A stretch of 64,000 nt of DNA from Pelagibius sp050043265 (GCA_050043265.1 JBHJIR010000004.1:62001-126000); one strand, 5' to 3'; shown: positions 34,172-45,654, counted from the first letter of the stretch. Program-made: numbers and translations. Notes: a model not told the origin generated them from the sequence alone.

Positions 34172-35362
34172 TCAGCCCCGCTGGCCCGCCTGTAGATCAA
34201 GTCCACCGGCGGCGGCCAGAACCTCGGAGCGGATCGCCCGGGCGAAATACCAGGCGAGCAGACGCGGCGGCATGTACCGCATGATCCAGTTGCGCAGGGC
34301 GAAGGCCCGTGGCGTCGCCGGGATGAAGAGTGGCGCGATCTTGCGGCTGCGCGCCTGCAGGCGCTGGATGGAGGGCCGCAGGCGCGCCTCGTGGCGGCCC
34401 AACGCGGCAGGAACCTCCGCACGGGCCAGTTCCTGAGCCAGAATACAGGCAGAGGTCATTGCCATGCCGGCCCCCTGACCGGAAATCAGGGTCAGGCAAT
34501 GCGCCGCATCGCCCAGCAACAGCACCCGCCCTTGCGACCAGCAGGGCATCTCGATCATCTCGAGATCGTCGAAGAACAAGCCCGCCTCTTCGGGCAGTTC
34601 GTCGAGATAGCGCAGGACCGTCGGGTGCGCGCCTTCGTAAGCGGCTTTAAGAACTTGGCGCTCGCGGCCCGGCGGCACCGGTGCAGACGCTTTGTCGCCC
34701 CAGGCATAGAGCGTCGCCAGGCGGCCTTCGGCCAGGGTGTAGAACTCGGTCAGGCGTCCCGGTTCGGCGTAAGAGAGGAAGTCATGGCCGAGCCCCAGGC
34801 CGTCATCCGCCTGGAATGCGGCACAGCGATAGCCAAGGGGGCGCACAAAGGACGCATCGGGACCGAAGATCTGGCGGCGTAGGCTGGAATGAACCCCATC
34901 CGCACCGATGACCAACTCCGCCCGGCAGCGGCTGCCGTCGCTCAAAAGGACATCGACACCGTCGGCATCCTGCGTGGTCTCCACCACGGTAACGCCGAAG
35001 CGGACCTCCACCCTGTCGTCCAGAGCTTCGTAGAGCACCCGCACCAGTTCGCTGCGGGCCAAGGTAATCCAATCGATATCGCCCAGCAGTTCGTGATAGC
35101 GGGCACGCCAGAGCACCTTGCCGTCACGGTCGAGGTAGACGTTCTCGTTGATGCACCGCTGCCGCTCTCCCAGCGCCGGCAAAATTCCCATCAGTCCGGC
35201 CACGTCGTAGCCGGGCCCGGACAGCCCCAGCATATAGCCGCCGCCGCGCAGGCCGCTGGCACGTTCGATCACCAGGGGCCGCCAGCCGGCCCGCGCCAGC
35301 CACCAGGCCGCGCTGAGACCGCCAACGCCGCCGCCGGCGATGACAACCGATCTAACCGTCAT
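34172..35362 (-). CDS. FAD-dependent monooxygenase (class A)
   Basis: A 396-residue flavoprotein hydroxylase of the PHBH/UbiH type: the FAD dinucleotide motif VVIAGGGVGGLSAAWWLA at the N-terminus, GADGVHSSLR in the middle and the ribityl motif LLGDAAHCLTLISGQGAGMAM. It would use NAD(P)H and O2 to hydroxylate or epoxidise an organic substrate. Its start overlaps the stop of the MFS gene by 11 bases, so receptor, MFS carrier and monooxygenase are one translationally coupled operon. This suggests processing of the imported ligand, for example opening of an iron chelator (inference). Confidence 0.88.
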   Translation of the reverse strand: MTVRSVVIAGGGVGGLSAAWWLARAGWRPLVIERASGLRGGGYMLGLSGPGYDVAGLMGILPALGERQRCINENVYLDRDGKVLWRARYHELLGDIDWITLARSELVRVLYEALDDRVEVRFGVTVVETTQDADGVDVLLSDGSRCRAELVIGADGVHSSLRRQIFGPDASFVRPLGYRCAAFQADDGLGLGHDFLSYAEPGRLTEFYTLAEGRLATLYAWGDKASAPVPPGRERQVLKAAYEGAHPTVLRYLDELPEEAGLFFDDLEMIEMPCWSQGRVLLLGDAAHCLTLISGQGAGMAMTSACILAQELARAEVPAALGRHEARLRPSIQRLQARSRKIAPLFIPATPRAFALRNWIMRYMPPRLLAWYFARAIRSEVLAAAGGLDLQAGQRG

Positions 35363-36601
35363 ATTCCATACTCCGGTGAATGCGGCGGAAGACCGCCGGC
35401 AGCAGCAGCAGGCAGAGCAGCGCGCCACCGCTCGCCAGGGCAAAGCAGACTCCATAGCCGAGGTGCTGAGCGATCAGACCACTGCCAAGGCCTGCCACGA
35501 CCGAGACCAGGGCATCGGCACACTGGAACAGTGTGAAGTCGATGCCGGCCTGACGCGGCGAGGTCCAGTCCATTGCCACGGTGTAGAGCGCGACAAAGGA
35601 AGCGGCAATGATCACCGCCTTGGCCAGAAACAGCGCGCTCAACAGCTCCGCCGACAGGGGGGCGAGCGCCGCGAGGCAGAACAGCGTATAGATGGCCACC
35701 TGCAGCCCCAGAAGAGTAAACAGGGTCGGCCGGGCGCCCCATCGGCGGATCGGCAGGCCGACCAGAACGACGCAGCTAAGACAGAGCAACGTGCCCAGGG
35801 TCCCGGTCAGGAAACCCAACTGGGCCGGTGCGATCCCGTTATCGATCATGAAAGGGCCGGTCATACTTTGAATCAGCCGCAGGCCAGTCTGACAAAGAAC
35901 CACCGCGACGAGGCCCCAGCGGATCGCCGGACGGCGCAGCGCAAAGGCCAGCGAAGGCCGGTGGCGGGCCTGCCGCTCGGCATCGCCGGGCGGCTCGCGG
36001 GTCAGCAGGCAGGGAACCGTCAGCAGCAGAGCGGCGACGGCCATGGTGAACATCGCCGTCGACCAGCCGTACCAGCCGACCAGTACTAGGAACAACCCGG
36101 TGCCGATCATGATGCCGGCATAGCCGCCGCCGACCTGGACGACGTTGCCCCAGCCGCGCTGGCGCTGTTCCAGATGCTCGATCATGTAGCCGTCGCTGGC
36201 GATATCGACAGTGGAGGCCACCACCGCGATTGCCGCCAGTCCGACCAGAAGCCAGAGAAAACCGCCCTCCGGCGTGATCCAGGCCAGCGCCGCCAGCACC
36301 AGCGCCATGACCAGTTGACCGCTGACAATGATCTGGCGGGACCGCCGCCGTCCGTCCACTGCCAGACGCCAGCGCTCCACCATGGGCGACCACAGGAACT
36401 TCACCGTCCAGGGCAGCATGAAAAGCGAGACCAGGCCTATCATGTCGAGCGGCAGGCCGCTGTCGCGCAGGGTCGCCGGCACGCCTTGAAACATCACGGC
36501 ACCGACAGTGCTCTGGATGGTGTAGACGCCGCCCATGACCACCAGCAGCCGCCCCAAAGGCAGGCGCACCGGCGCCACAGCCGCAGACTCCAGTGCGCTC
36601 A

Positions 36602-36602
<1 letters not shown>
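35352..36602 (-). CDS. MFS transporter of the RhtX/FptX siderophore type
   Basis: A 416-residue, 12-helix major facilitator protein. The N-terminal region GGVYTIQSTVGAVMFQGVPATLRDSGLPLDMIGLVSLFMLPWTVKFLWSPMVER matches RhtX/FptX/AmpG-like carriers that take ferri-siderophores from periplasm to cytoplasm. It is coupled (TGATG overlap) to the TonB receptor gene and itself overlaps the monooxygenase gene. The combination of receptor, FptX-type carrier and divergent AraC regulator is the layout of pyochelin and rhizobactin uptake loci. Confidence 0.85.
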
Positions 36603-38680
<2,078 letters not shown>

Positions 38681-38793
38681 TCCCGGATATCCCCTTTTGT
38701 CACCAGCCCCTGTGGCGAAGCCCCACAACTAGCCGCCGGCGCACCGTCCCGCCGCCGCGATCGGGGCAGAAACAACCTCATTTGGGACTTTGT

Positions 38794-38808
38794 TGCGAAA
38801 GATTCTCA
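38794..38808 (-). promoter_or_regulatory. candidate Fur box between the TonB receptor and araC genes
   Basis: On the minus strand TGAGAATCTTTCGCA fits the 7-1-7 Fur palindrome (TGAnAATnATTnTCA type) at 13 of 15 positions when compared with TGAGAATCATTCTCA. It is in the divergent promoter region, as expected for iron-regulated receptor genes. Confidence 0.5.
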
Positions 38809-38851
38809 CTTGCACTATCGTCGCCGCTTACCGCTTGGGACAGCGTTTGCC

Positions 38852-39808
38852 ATGGATGACTCCCTGCCTGCCTTCCGCCTCGACGACAGCTACCGTCTGG
38901 TGTCGCTGGCCGACGACGCCGGGGCGGCGGGCTGGAACGCCAGCCTCCGCTCGGAGGAAATCGGCAAGGGCTGGCGCGTCAATCTCTTTGACTGCCACAC
39001 CTTCCGGGACGAGGTACGCACCATCGAGGGGCCGGCGACCTTCAGCATCAGTCTGTTCATCAAGGGGACGGGCCGCCTTGCTTTGGAAAACGGGCCGGTG
39101 CTGGACCTGCAGCCGCGCTCACTCTTTCTGTTCCACGCGCCGCGTCCGACACGCGGACTGAACCAGATCGATGCCGGCAGCCATTTGCTGGGCGTCGATT
39201 TCCGATTCGCGCCAGCGTTGCTCGACAAGATCGGCCTGCATTCCCTGGGCTGCCTGATGCGCGCCTTCAACGACAACGGCAGTGTGCAGGACGCCCTGCT
39301 CATGCGGCGGCCGCTCGATCCGGTGCTCCAGCGCATCGCCGAGGAAGCGATCGCCTGTCGCATGAACGGAGCGGCCAGGCGGGTATTCCTGCAGTCCAAG
39401 GCGCTGGAAGTGCTTGCCCATGTGATCGCCTTTGTGGGCGATGAACGCGCGGAAGGCGCCATGGCGACCGCCAGTCTGACCCGCCGGGATCAGTCGCTCA
39501 TCCGTCAGGCCGCGGAGACTTTGCGGGTGCGTTATAGCGAGCCCTGGACGATCTCCATCCTGGCACGGGAAGCCGGCATCAACGAGCGCAAGCTGAAGCT
39601 CGGGTTCCGGCAACTGCTAGGCCGTACAGTGCACGACCATCTCGAACGCACCCGCATCTCGGTAGCGCAGAATCTGCTGACCCACGACGGACTCGGCGTG
39701 ACCGAGACGGCCTTGGCCGTGGGCTACAGCAACCCCAGCCATTTCGCGAAGATCTTCAAGCGCAGCGTCGGGATGTCGCCCAGCGTCTGGCGCCGCGCCG
39801 ACGTGTAA
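38852..39808 (+). CDS. AraC-family regulator (PchR-like)
   Basis: A 318-residue AraC-type activator with an N-terminal ligand-binding cupin-like region and a C-terminal double HTH (LTRRDQSLIRQAAETLRVRYSEPWTISILAREAGINERKLKLGFRQLLG, then AVGYSNPSHFAKIFKRSVGMSPS). Overall arrangement resembles PchR, which senses a ferri-siderophore and activates its receptor. Start ATG 38852 is preferred over a TTG at 38810. It diverges from the TonB receptor and precedes the Dpp-type importer by 15 bases, so it may control both directions. Confidence 0.88.
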   Translation: MDDSLPAFRLDDSYRLVSLADDAGAAGWNASLRSEEIGKGWRVNLFDCHTFRDEVRTIEGPATFSISLFIKGTGRLALENGPVLDLQPRSLFLFHAPRPTRGLNQIDAGSHLLGVDFRFAPALLDKIGLHSLGCLMRAFNDNGSVQDALLMRRPLDPVLQRIAEEAIACRMNGAARRVFLQSKALEVLAHVIAFVGDERAEGAMATASLTRRDQSLIRQAAETLRVRYSEPWTISILAREAGINERKLKLGFRQLLGRTVHDHLERTRISVAQNLLTHDGLGVTETALAVGYSNPSHFAKIFKRSVGMSPSVWRRADV

Positions 39809-39823
39809 GAGGAACATCGGCCA

Positions 39824-40774
39824 GTGCCTGGCAGTCTCGCCACCTCCCTTCTCCATAGGTTGCTGTCGTCGGCGGGCCTGCTGGTCGCCGTGTCCGTGGT
39901 CGGATTCGCGCTGCTGCGGCTGATGCCCGGCGACTTCGCCGAAGTCCTGCTCAGCGCCCAGATGGACGGCGAACTCCCGAGCGCCGAGGCCCTGGCGGCC
40001 TACGCCGCCGACCAGGGCTTCGACGATCCGCTGCCGCTGCAGTATCTGCGCTGGCTCGGCAACGCGCTGACCGGCGATCTCGGCGTCTCGCTGATCACCG
40101 GCGACGCGGTCACCCAGGAGGTCCTGCTGCGGCTCGGCAACTCCTTCATCCTGGCCTTTGCCGCACTGACGCTGTCGCTCGTCATCGCCCTGCCCCTCGC
40201 CCTGGCCACCGTGCGCTTCCGCAACGGCCTGTTCGACCGCCTGAGCGCCGCGGTGGCGGTGCTCGGCATGTCGATCCCCAATTTCTGGTACGCACTGCTG
40301 CTGGCCCTGGTGTTCTCGCTGACCCTTGGCTGGCTGCCGTCCTCCGGTTACGGCACCTGGCAGCACGCCGTGCTGCCGACCCTGGTCATCGGCACCTCGG
40401 TCTGCGGCGTGACGACGCGCTACATCCGCAGCCTGCTGCTGGACGAGGCCGGCCGTCCCTACATGCGCACGGCGGCCGCCAAGGGCCTGACGCCGCTCAG
40501 CGCCCTGCTGCGCCACGCCCTGCCCAACGCGGCCCCGGCCATCGTCACCCTGGCGGGGCTGCAGCTGGCGCGCATCTTCGACGGGGTGATCATCGTCGAG
40601 ACGCTGTTCGGCTGGCCGGGAATCGGCCGGCTGCTGGTGGAATCCCTGCTGAGCCGCGACTTCCCCCTGATGCAGGCGACCTTCCTGGTCATCGCCGTCG
40701 GCTATGTGGCGATCAATCTGCTGGTCGATCTGACCGTTGCGGGTCTCGATCCGCGCGTGCGGGAGGCGGTGTGA
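39824..40774 (+). CDS. Dpp/Nik-type ABC permease (DppB-like)
   Basis: A 316-residue permease with six helices and the DppB signature (LLRLMPGD, LGMSIPNFWYALLLALVFSLTLGWLPSSGYG, YMRTAAAKGLTPLSALLRHALPNA and TLFGWPGIGRLL). The start is GTG at 39824 with a GAGGAA box upstream. Its stop overlaps the start of the next permease (TGATG). It would form half of a channel for peptides, nickel chelates or similar small solutes. Confidence 0.92.
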   Translation: MPGSLATSLLHRLLSSAGLLVAVSVVGFALLRLMPGDFAEVLLSAQMDGELPSAEALAAYAADQGFDDPLPLQYLRWLGNALTGDLGVSLITGDAVTQEVLLRLGNSFILAFAALTLSLVIALPLALATVRFRNGLFDRLSAAVAVLGMSIPNFWYALLLALVFSLTLGWLPSSGYGTWQHAVLPTLVIGTSVCGVTTRYIRSLLLDEAGRPYMRTAAAKGLTPLSALLRHALPNAAPAIVTLAGLQLARIFDGVIIVETLFGWPGIGRLLVESLLSRDFPLMQATFLVIAVGYVAINLLVDLTVAGLDPRVREAV

Positions 40775-41655
40775 TGCCTGCCGGCCTGCGCCGTTCGCGC
40801 AGCGATCTCGGATACCGGCGCGTGGTGCTGCGCCGGCCGGGGGGCGTCACCCTGCTGGCCGTGATGTTTTTGCTGCTGGTGCTGTTCGGCCCCCAACTCG
40901 CCCCTTACGACCCGACCCTGACCGATATCCTGTTCCTCCTCGCCGCGCCTGGCTGGGACCACCTGCTGGGCACCGATGCGATGGGCCGCGACATGCTGAG
41001 CCGCCTGCTGTACGGCGCCCGGCTCACCACCGTCGCCGCACTCGCCGTGGTGCTGGTGACCGCGGCCTTCGGGACTTTGGTCGGCCTGGCCGCCGGCTAT
41101 GGCGGCGGCTGGTTCGACAGTCTCGCCATGCGCTTTGTCGAGGGCGTCTCGGTGCTGCCGGCGCTTGCCGTCAGCCTGGTCATTGCCGGCATCTTCGGGC
41201 TGGGCCTGAAGGCCGTCCTCATCGCGCTGGCCGCCGTCCACTGGACCGAGTACGCCCGCGTGGTGCGCAACCTGACCGTGGTCGAGCGCAACAAACCCTA
41301 TGTACTGGCGGCCCAGGCGATCGGCGCGCCGGGCTGGCGCATCGTCGCCCGCCACCTGTTGCCCAACGTCGGCGGCCCGCTGCTGGTGCTCGGCGCCTAT
41401 TCACTGTCCTGGGTCATCCTGGCCTTTGCCGGCCTCAGCTTCCTCGGCCTCGGCGTCGAGCCGGGCACACCGGAGTGGGGGCGCATGATCGCCGAGGCGC
41501 GCAGCCACATGCGCAGCTATCCGCGCCTGGTCCTGGCGCCCGGCCTTTCCATCATGGCTTTCGTCATCCTCATCAACCTTCTGGGGGACATCCTCGGCGA
41601 CCGCTGGCGCGTCGACCAGGTGTTCTCCCCCAATCGCAACCAAAGGAACCCTTAG
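40774..41655 (+). CDS. Dpp/Nik-type ABC permease (DppC-like)
   Basis: A 293-residue permease: N-terminal helix followed by HLLGTDAMGRDMLSRLLYGARLT, the EAA loop VLAAQAIGAPGWRIVARHLLPNV and FAGLSFLGLGVEPGTPEWG, all classic DppC/NikC elements. ATG 40774 overlaps the dppB-like stop by one base. The dppA-like gene starts immediately after its stop (TAGATG). No DppD/DppF ATPase gene follows. Confidence 0.93.
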   Translation: MPAGLRRSRSDLGYRRVVLRRPGGVTLLAVMFLLLVLFGPQLAPYDPTLTDILFLLAAPGWDHLLGTDAMGRDMLSRLLYGARLTTVAALAVVLVTAAFGTLVGLAAGYGGGWFDSLAMRFVEGVSVLPALAVSLVIAGIFGLGLKAVLIALAAVHWTEYARVVRNLTVVERNKPYVLAAQAIGAPGWRIVARHLLPNVGGPLLVLGAYSLSWVILAFAGLSFLGLGVEPGTPEWGRMIAEARSHMRSYPRLVLAPGLSIMAFVILINLLGDILGDRWRVDQVFSPNRNQRNP

Positions 41656-43218
41656 ATGTCCCGACCCCCTCGCGCGCCCTGGCGCCGACTCCTGCCGATC
41701 CTGGCCCTGGCCGCGGCCACCGCGGCTGTGGCACTGCCCGACCCCGCAGCGGCTCAGGCGGAGCGCCGCGATACCCTGATCGTCGGCACCATGTGGGAAT
41801 CCCTGCCGCTGTCCATGAAGCCGCGCCGCAGCCGCTTCTTCAACGAAAGCGAGATCCTCGACACCCTGATCAAGCTCGATTACGACATGAACCTGGTACC
41901 GGGCCTCGCCACGACGTGGGAGCGCACCTCGCCGACGGTCTGGCATCTCCACCTGCGCGAGGGCGTGACGTTCCACGACGGCACGCCGCTGGACGCCGCC
42001 GCGGTGAAGAACTCGCTGGAGCGGGTGACCGCACTGCTGCCCTACGCGGCCGATCTGCTGAACATCGCCCGTATCGATGCAACCCGGCCGCTCGACCTCG
42101 AGATCGAAACCAGCGAGCCCTTCGCCGCCCTGCCGAACCAGCTGACCGATGCCATCACCGTGGTCTACGCCCCCGGCTCCTTCGATGCGCAAGGCCAGTT
42201 CGTGACGCCGGTCGGCACCGGCCCCTGGCGCTTTGTCGACTACGTGAAGCAGGACCGAACGGTGGTCGAACGCTTCGACGGCTACTGGGGCAACGCGCCG
42301 ACGCTGAAGAAAGTGATCTACCGCTACATCCCCGATCACAACTCGCGCAGCCTGGCACTGGAAACCGGCGAGATCGACTTCGCCACCAACCTGCCGCCGG
42401 CCGATGTCGAGCGCCTGGAGGCCGATCCCAACTTCAAGGTCTACACCGCGCCGACCGCCGGGCTGTACTACGGTGCGTTCAACACCGTGGGCGATACGCC
42501 GCTGGCCGATCCGCGCGTCCGCCTGGCGCTGAACGCTCTGGTCGACCGCGACATCCTGGTGAAGGGAGCGCTGGACGGGATCGGCGCGCCGGCCTACGAG
42601 TTCTTTGCCCCTCAGTTCCCCTGGGTCCCCAAGGGCGTCGAACCCTATAAGGTCGACCCGGCCGAGGCGGCAGCCCTGCTCACCCAAGCCGGCTATACCA
42701 AGCAGGACGGCCGGTGGCAGCGCGACGGCAAGCCGCTGACCCTGCGCATCCTCTCCTACTCCAGCCGGACCGAAATGTCGGCGATCACCGAGGCGCTGGC
42801 CGCGCTGCTCGCCAATGCCGGCATCGCCAGCGACGTGCAGCTGTTCACCTGGGAAGGCATGCTGGACCTGGTGCGCCGCGGCGATTACGACATCTCCGTC
42901 GTCTTCTGGACTCCGGAGATGACCGGCCACCCGGATCTTCACCTGAAGTCGCAGTTCCATTCCAAGGCGGAGATGAACTTCCAGGGCTGGAGCAATCCGG
43001 CCTTCGATGCGCTGGTTGACGAGGGCCGTACCCTGGACCCCGGCGCGGAATGGACCGCCACCTACCGCGAGGCGCTGGAGATCCTGCAAAAGGACGCCCC
43101 GATCCTGCCGTTGGTGCACAAGGTCTTCGTGGTCGCCTCCAGCGACGACGTCCAGGGCTACCGGATCCATCCCTCCGCCTTCTTCTTCGACTTCAAGAAC
43201 GTCTCCAAGTCGGAATGA
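41656..43218 (+). CDS. family-5 substrate-binding protein (DppA/NikA-like)
   Basis: A 520-residue periplasmic protein of the peptide/nickel-binding family. Signal peptide about residues 1-33 (RRLLPILALAAATAAVAL to AAAQA). Conserved SBP_bac_5 segments: TWERTSPTVWHLHLREGVTFHDGTPLDAAAVKNSLERV, GTGPWRFVDYVKQDRTVVERFDGYWG, DPRVRLALNALVDRDILVKGALDG. AAAGGA precedes the ATG. In this locus it may bind a metal chelate, a peptide or a degraded siderophore; sequence alone does not decide. Confidence 0.92.
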   Translation: MSRPPRAPWRRLLPILALAAATAAVALPDPAAAQAERRDTLIVGTMWESLPLSMKPRRSRFFNESEILDTLIKLDYDMNLVPGLATTWERTSPTVWHLHLREGVTFHDGTPLDAAAVKNSLERVTALLPYAADLLNIARIDATRPLDLEIETSEPFAALPNQLTDAITVVYAPGSFDAQGQFVTPVGTGPWRFVDYVKQDRTVVERFDGYWGNAPTLKKVIYRYIPDHNSRSLALETGEIDFATNLPPADVERLEADPNFKVYTAPTAGLYYGAFNTVGDTPLADPRVRLALNALVDRDILVKGALDGIGAPAYEFFAPQFPWVPKGVEPYKVDPAEAAALLTQAGYTKQDGRWQRDGKPLTLRILSYSSRTEMSAITEALAALLANAGIASDVQLFTWEGMLDLVRRGDYDISVVFWTPEMTGHPDLHLKSQFHSKAEMNFQGWSNPAFDALVDEGRTLDPGAEWTATYREALEILQKDAPILPLVHKVFVVASSDDVQGYRIHPSAFFFDFKNVSKSE

Positions 43219-43280
43219 CGCAACGGCCGGCGGGCGGTGGTTAGACACTGCCCGCGGGCCAGAGACCGGGAGCCCGCGCC

Positions 43281-43898
43281 ATGGGGCGTTGCCTTTTCCT
43301 CAAGCCCATCAAGGGGGCCGGCGGCGATCTGCCCGACATCGGCGGCTTTGTCGAGGACGCCGAGCAGATCGACCACTACCGGCTGCACGAGATCACGCTG
43401 CGGGACTATGCAGCGCTGCTGCTGCCGGCCCACCTCGACCAGCGCTACTTCGGCAGCATCGCAGCCGGCATCACCACCTTCCTCGATGGCGGCGGCACCC
43501 TGGTGTTCAACGGCCACGTGGCCTGGCCGATGCTGCCGGAATTCAACCCCTTCGTGCCGCTGCCGCGCGTCAACCTGGAACAGCTTCAGGTGCATCGGCT
43601 GACCGCCCACCCGGTCTTCGAAGGCGTCGACATGCAGGACCTCACCTTCCGCCGCGGCGTCGCCGGTTTCTATGCCCGCGGCCACAACCCGCCGCCGGAG
43701 GGCGCCATCCCCGTGACCGGACTGGGGCCCGCGCGGGCGCCCTGCGACTGGGTCTACCGGCGTCCGGCGGGCGGGCGGATCTTCATGCACGCGGGCAACG
43801 ACTTGTGGATGTACGCAGGCGATGCCTGCAGCGCCGCCCGCATCGTGCCGCAACTCTGCGACTGGGCCGGCGGCGCGGCCGAAGGAGACTGCTTATGA
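43281..43898 (+). CDS. amidotransferase-fold protein of unknown function (first of tandem pair)
   Basis: A 205-residue cytoplasmic protein. A flavodoxin/class I amidotransferase-like layout is visible: ALLLPAHLDQRYFG, ITTFLDGGGTLVFNGHVAW (strand, turn, where the nucleophile elbow would be) and HPVFEGVDMQDL. The elbow has no Cys, so glutaminase activity is unlikely. GGGAG lies 9 bases before the ATG. Its stop overlaps the start of the next gene (ATGA), which encodes a protein of the same size and layout. I do not know a characterised relative. Confidence 0.75.
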   Translation: MGRCLFLKPIKGAGGDLPDIGGFVEDAEQIDHYRLHEITLRDYAALLLPAHLDQRYFGSIAAGITTFLDGGGTLVFNGHVAWPMLPEFNPFVPLPRVNLEQLQVHRLTAHPVFEGVDMQDLTFRRGVAGFYARGHNPPPEGAIPVTGLGPARAPCDWVYRRPAGGRIFMHAGNDLWMYAGDACSAARIVPQLCDWAGGAAEGDCL

Positions 43899-44506
43899 CG
43901 CGGCTCGCCGCCCTCGACAGCGGGACCTACTACCACCACCGCACGCTCTACGAGGAACGCTACCGGCACTTCTTCGACGCGGTCATCTATGCGCGCCAAC
44001 TCGGCGAGGTACGGCTGGAAGACTACGACATCCTGCTGGTGTCCTGCCGCACCGACCCTTCGCTGCTGCGGCCCCACCACGAGAAGATCGCGCAGTATCT
44101 TGCCGCGGGCGGGACCGCGGTGGCCATGGGCTCCACCGGGCCCCATCAATGGCTGCCCGGCGTCATCTGGCACGACAGACCGACGAACTTCTGGTGGTGG
44201 AAGGAGGGCGGCAGTTTGGGCCTGCAATGCGTCGACAGCGACCATCCGCTGTTCGGGCGCGTGACGCTGCAGGATGCGACCTGGCACTACCACGGCTTTT
44301 TCGATCCCCCGCAGGGTGCGCGCACCCTGATCGCGGCAGGCGGCGGCGCGATTCTCTATGAGGACCGGGTGACCACCCCCGGCTGCATGATCGTGACCTC
44401 GCTGGACCCGATGTACCACCACGGCAGCTACTTCATGCCGGCGACCACCCGCTTCCTCGACGGCTTCCTGCCCTACCTGAAGACCGACCACAGGCCGCGC
44501 CTCTAG
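43895..44506 (+). CDS. amidotransferase-fold protein of unknown function (second of tandem pair)
   Basis: A 203-residue protein parallel to its upstream neighbour: DILLVSCRTDPSLLRPHHEKIAQYLAAGGTAVAMGSTGPHQWLPG, then HPLFGRVTLQDATWHYHGFFDPPQGA and a C-terminal MIVTSLDPMYHHGSYFMPATTRFLDGFLPYL. The elbow position carries Ser (GSTG) in place of Cys. It is rich in His, Trp and Tyr (FWWWKEGG; YYHHRTLYEERYRHFF), which may indicate a metal or aromatic-ligand site. Translationally coupled to the upstream gene, so the two products may form a heterodimer. The family is not recognised. Confidence 0.75.
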   Translation: MTRLAALDSGTYYHHRTLYEERYRHFFDAVIYARQLGEVRLEDYDILLVSCRTDPSLLRPHHEKIAQYLAAGGTAVAMGSTGPHQWLPGVIWHDRPTNFWWWKEGGSLGLQCVDSDHPLFGRVTLQDATWHYHGFFDPPQGARTLIAAGGGAILYEDRVTTPGCMIVTSLDPMYHHGSYFMPATTRFLDGFLPYLKTDHRPRL

Positions 44507-44528
44507 CCGCCCGTCCTAATCACCCCCC

Positions 44529-45485
44529 CTAATCGTAGGTGCGGTCGCTCAGCGGCTTGGCGTCGATCGCGTCGCGCAGGGCGGCCAGCAGGCCTTCCTC
44601 CGCGCGGTTCAGGTGGGTGTGCGGGTTCCACACCACGTAGATGTCGATGGCCGGCGGTGCCTCGTAGGGCGGCAACCGCCACAACAGGCCGTCGCGCAGA
44701 TCGCGCGCCACCACGTGGATCGGCAGCGGGCCGATGCCGAGCCCGGCTATGATCATGCGCCGCACTTCCTCCAGATGGGAAGAATGGCCGACCACCAGGT
44801 CGTCGATGTCGTGCTGGGCGCGCAGCAGGGCGACGGGCCGCAGGGCATCGGCCAGTTGGTCGGTCTTGAAGGAAACCGCGGCGTGGCCCTGGAGGTCTTC
44901 CAGCTTCAGGCCGCTCTTGCCGAACAGCGGGTGCGAGGGGCCGCAGAAGAAGCCGAAATACTCGCGGTAGATCATCTTGTATTCCAGCCGCGGCGAGGGC
45001 TTGTGGACCAGGCAGAGCCCGAAGCTGGCGGATTTCTCCAGCACCGCGCGGGTCACCTCGGCCGAGGTGTCGACCTCGATCTCGTAGGTCGCCTTGGGAT
45101 TTTCCACATGGAAGGCGGCCAGCACCTCGTCGTAGATCGGCGAGATCACGTGGCTGGCCATGGCGATGCGCACGTGGCCAGTGATCTCGTCCTTGATGTC
45201 GCGGGTCAGCACCGCCACACGGGCGACGTTGCCGTAGATCTCGACGCACTCGCGGTACAGCACCTCGCCCGCCGGGGTCACCCGGAAGGTCGCCGGGCCG
45301 CGCTCGATCAGGCGCTTGCCCAGCCGGGTTTCCAGGCGTTTCAGGGCATGGCTGATGGTCGGCTGGCGCAGATAGAGACGCTTGGCCGCGCCGGTCACGC
45401 TGCCTTCCTGCACCACGATCATGAAGGTGCGCAGCAGGTTCCAGTCCAGCTCCCGCGCCAGGCGTTCGCCCGTATCTTTCAGCAT
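44529..45485 (-). CDS. LysR-family regulator of the Pot-type operon (inferred)
   Basis: A 318-residue LysR-type regulator: HTH GSVTGAAKRLYLRQPTISHALKRLETRLGKRLIERG (about residues 28-63) and effector domain from GHVRIAMASHVISPIYDEVL. It diverges from the importer operon beginning at 45655, with a CTAT-N7-ATAG element in the gap. The probable effector is the substrate of that operon. Its 3' end lies 22 bases from the converging amidotransferase-fold gene. Confidence 0.92.
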   Translation of the reverse strand: MLKDTGERLARELDWNLLRTFMIVVQEGSVTGAAKRLYLRQPTISHALKRLETRLGKRLIERGPATFRVTPAGEVLYRECVEIYGNVARVAVLTRDIKDEITGHVRIAMASHVISPIYDEVLAAFHVENPKATYEIEVDTSAEVTRAVLEKSASFGLCLVHKPSPRLEYKMIYREYFGFFCGPSHPLFGKSGLKLEDLQGHAAVSFKTDQLADALRPVALLRAQHDIDDLVVGHSSHLEEVRRMIIAGLGIGPLPIHVVARDLRDGLLWRLPPYEAPPAIDIYVVWNPHTHLNRAEEGLLAALRDAIDAKPLSDRTYD

Positions 45486-45519
45486 GGCGGCGTCGCTATC
45501 GCCCTATCATTAATTTCAT

Positions 45520-45534
45520 CTATGACCCTTATAG
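45520..45534. promoter_or_regulatory. LysR-box-like element before the Pot-type operon
   Basis: CTAT-N7-ATAG (also T-N11-A) in the AT-rich 169-base gap between the divergent lysR and permease genes. Short, so only suggestive. Confidence 0.4.
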
Positions 45535-45654
45535 CACTTATCTATTTGCACAATGAAGGGCGAAGGCAAAGACTGACCGTCGAATTCCCGGCAACCCCGC
45601 CGAAAACCTCTTAGATAACAAGGCGGGGGCCAGAGAGGCTTGTTAAGGGACCCC

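Noticed and set aside
43281..44506. Annotating the tandem pair as class I glutamine amidotransferases.
   Set aside because: The nucleophilic Cys is missing in both, so the activity is not supported.
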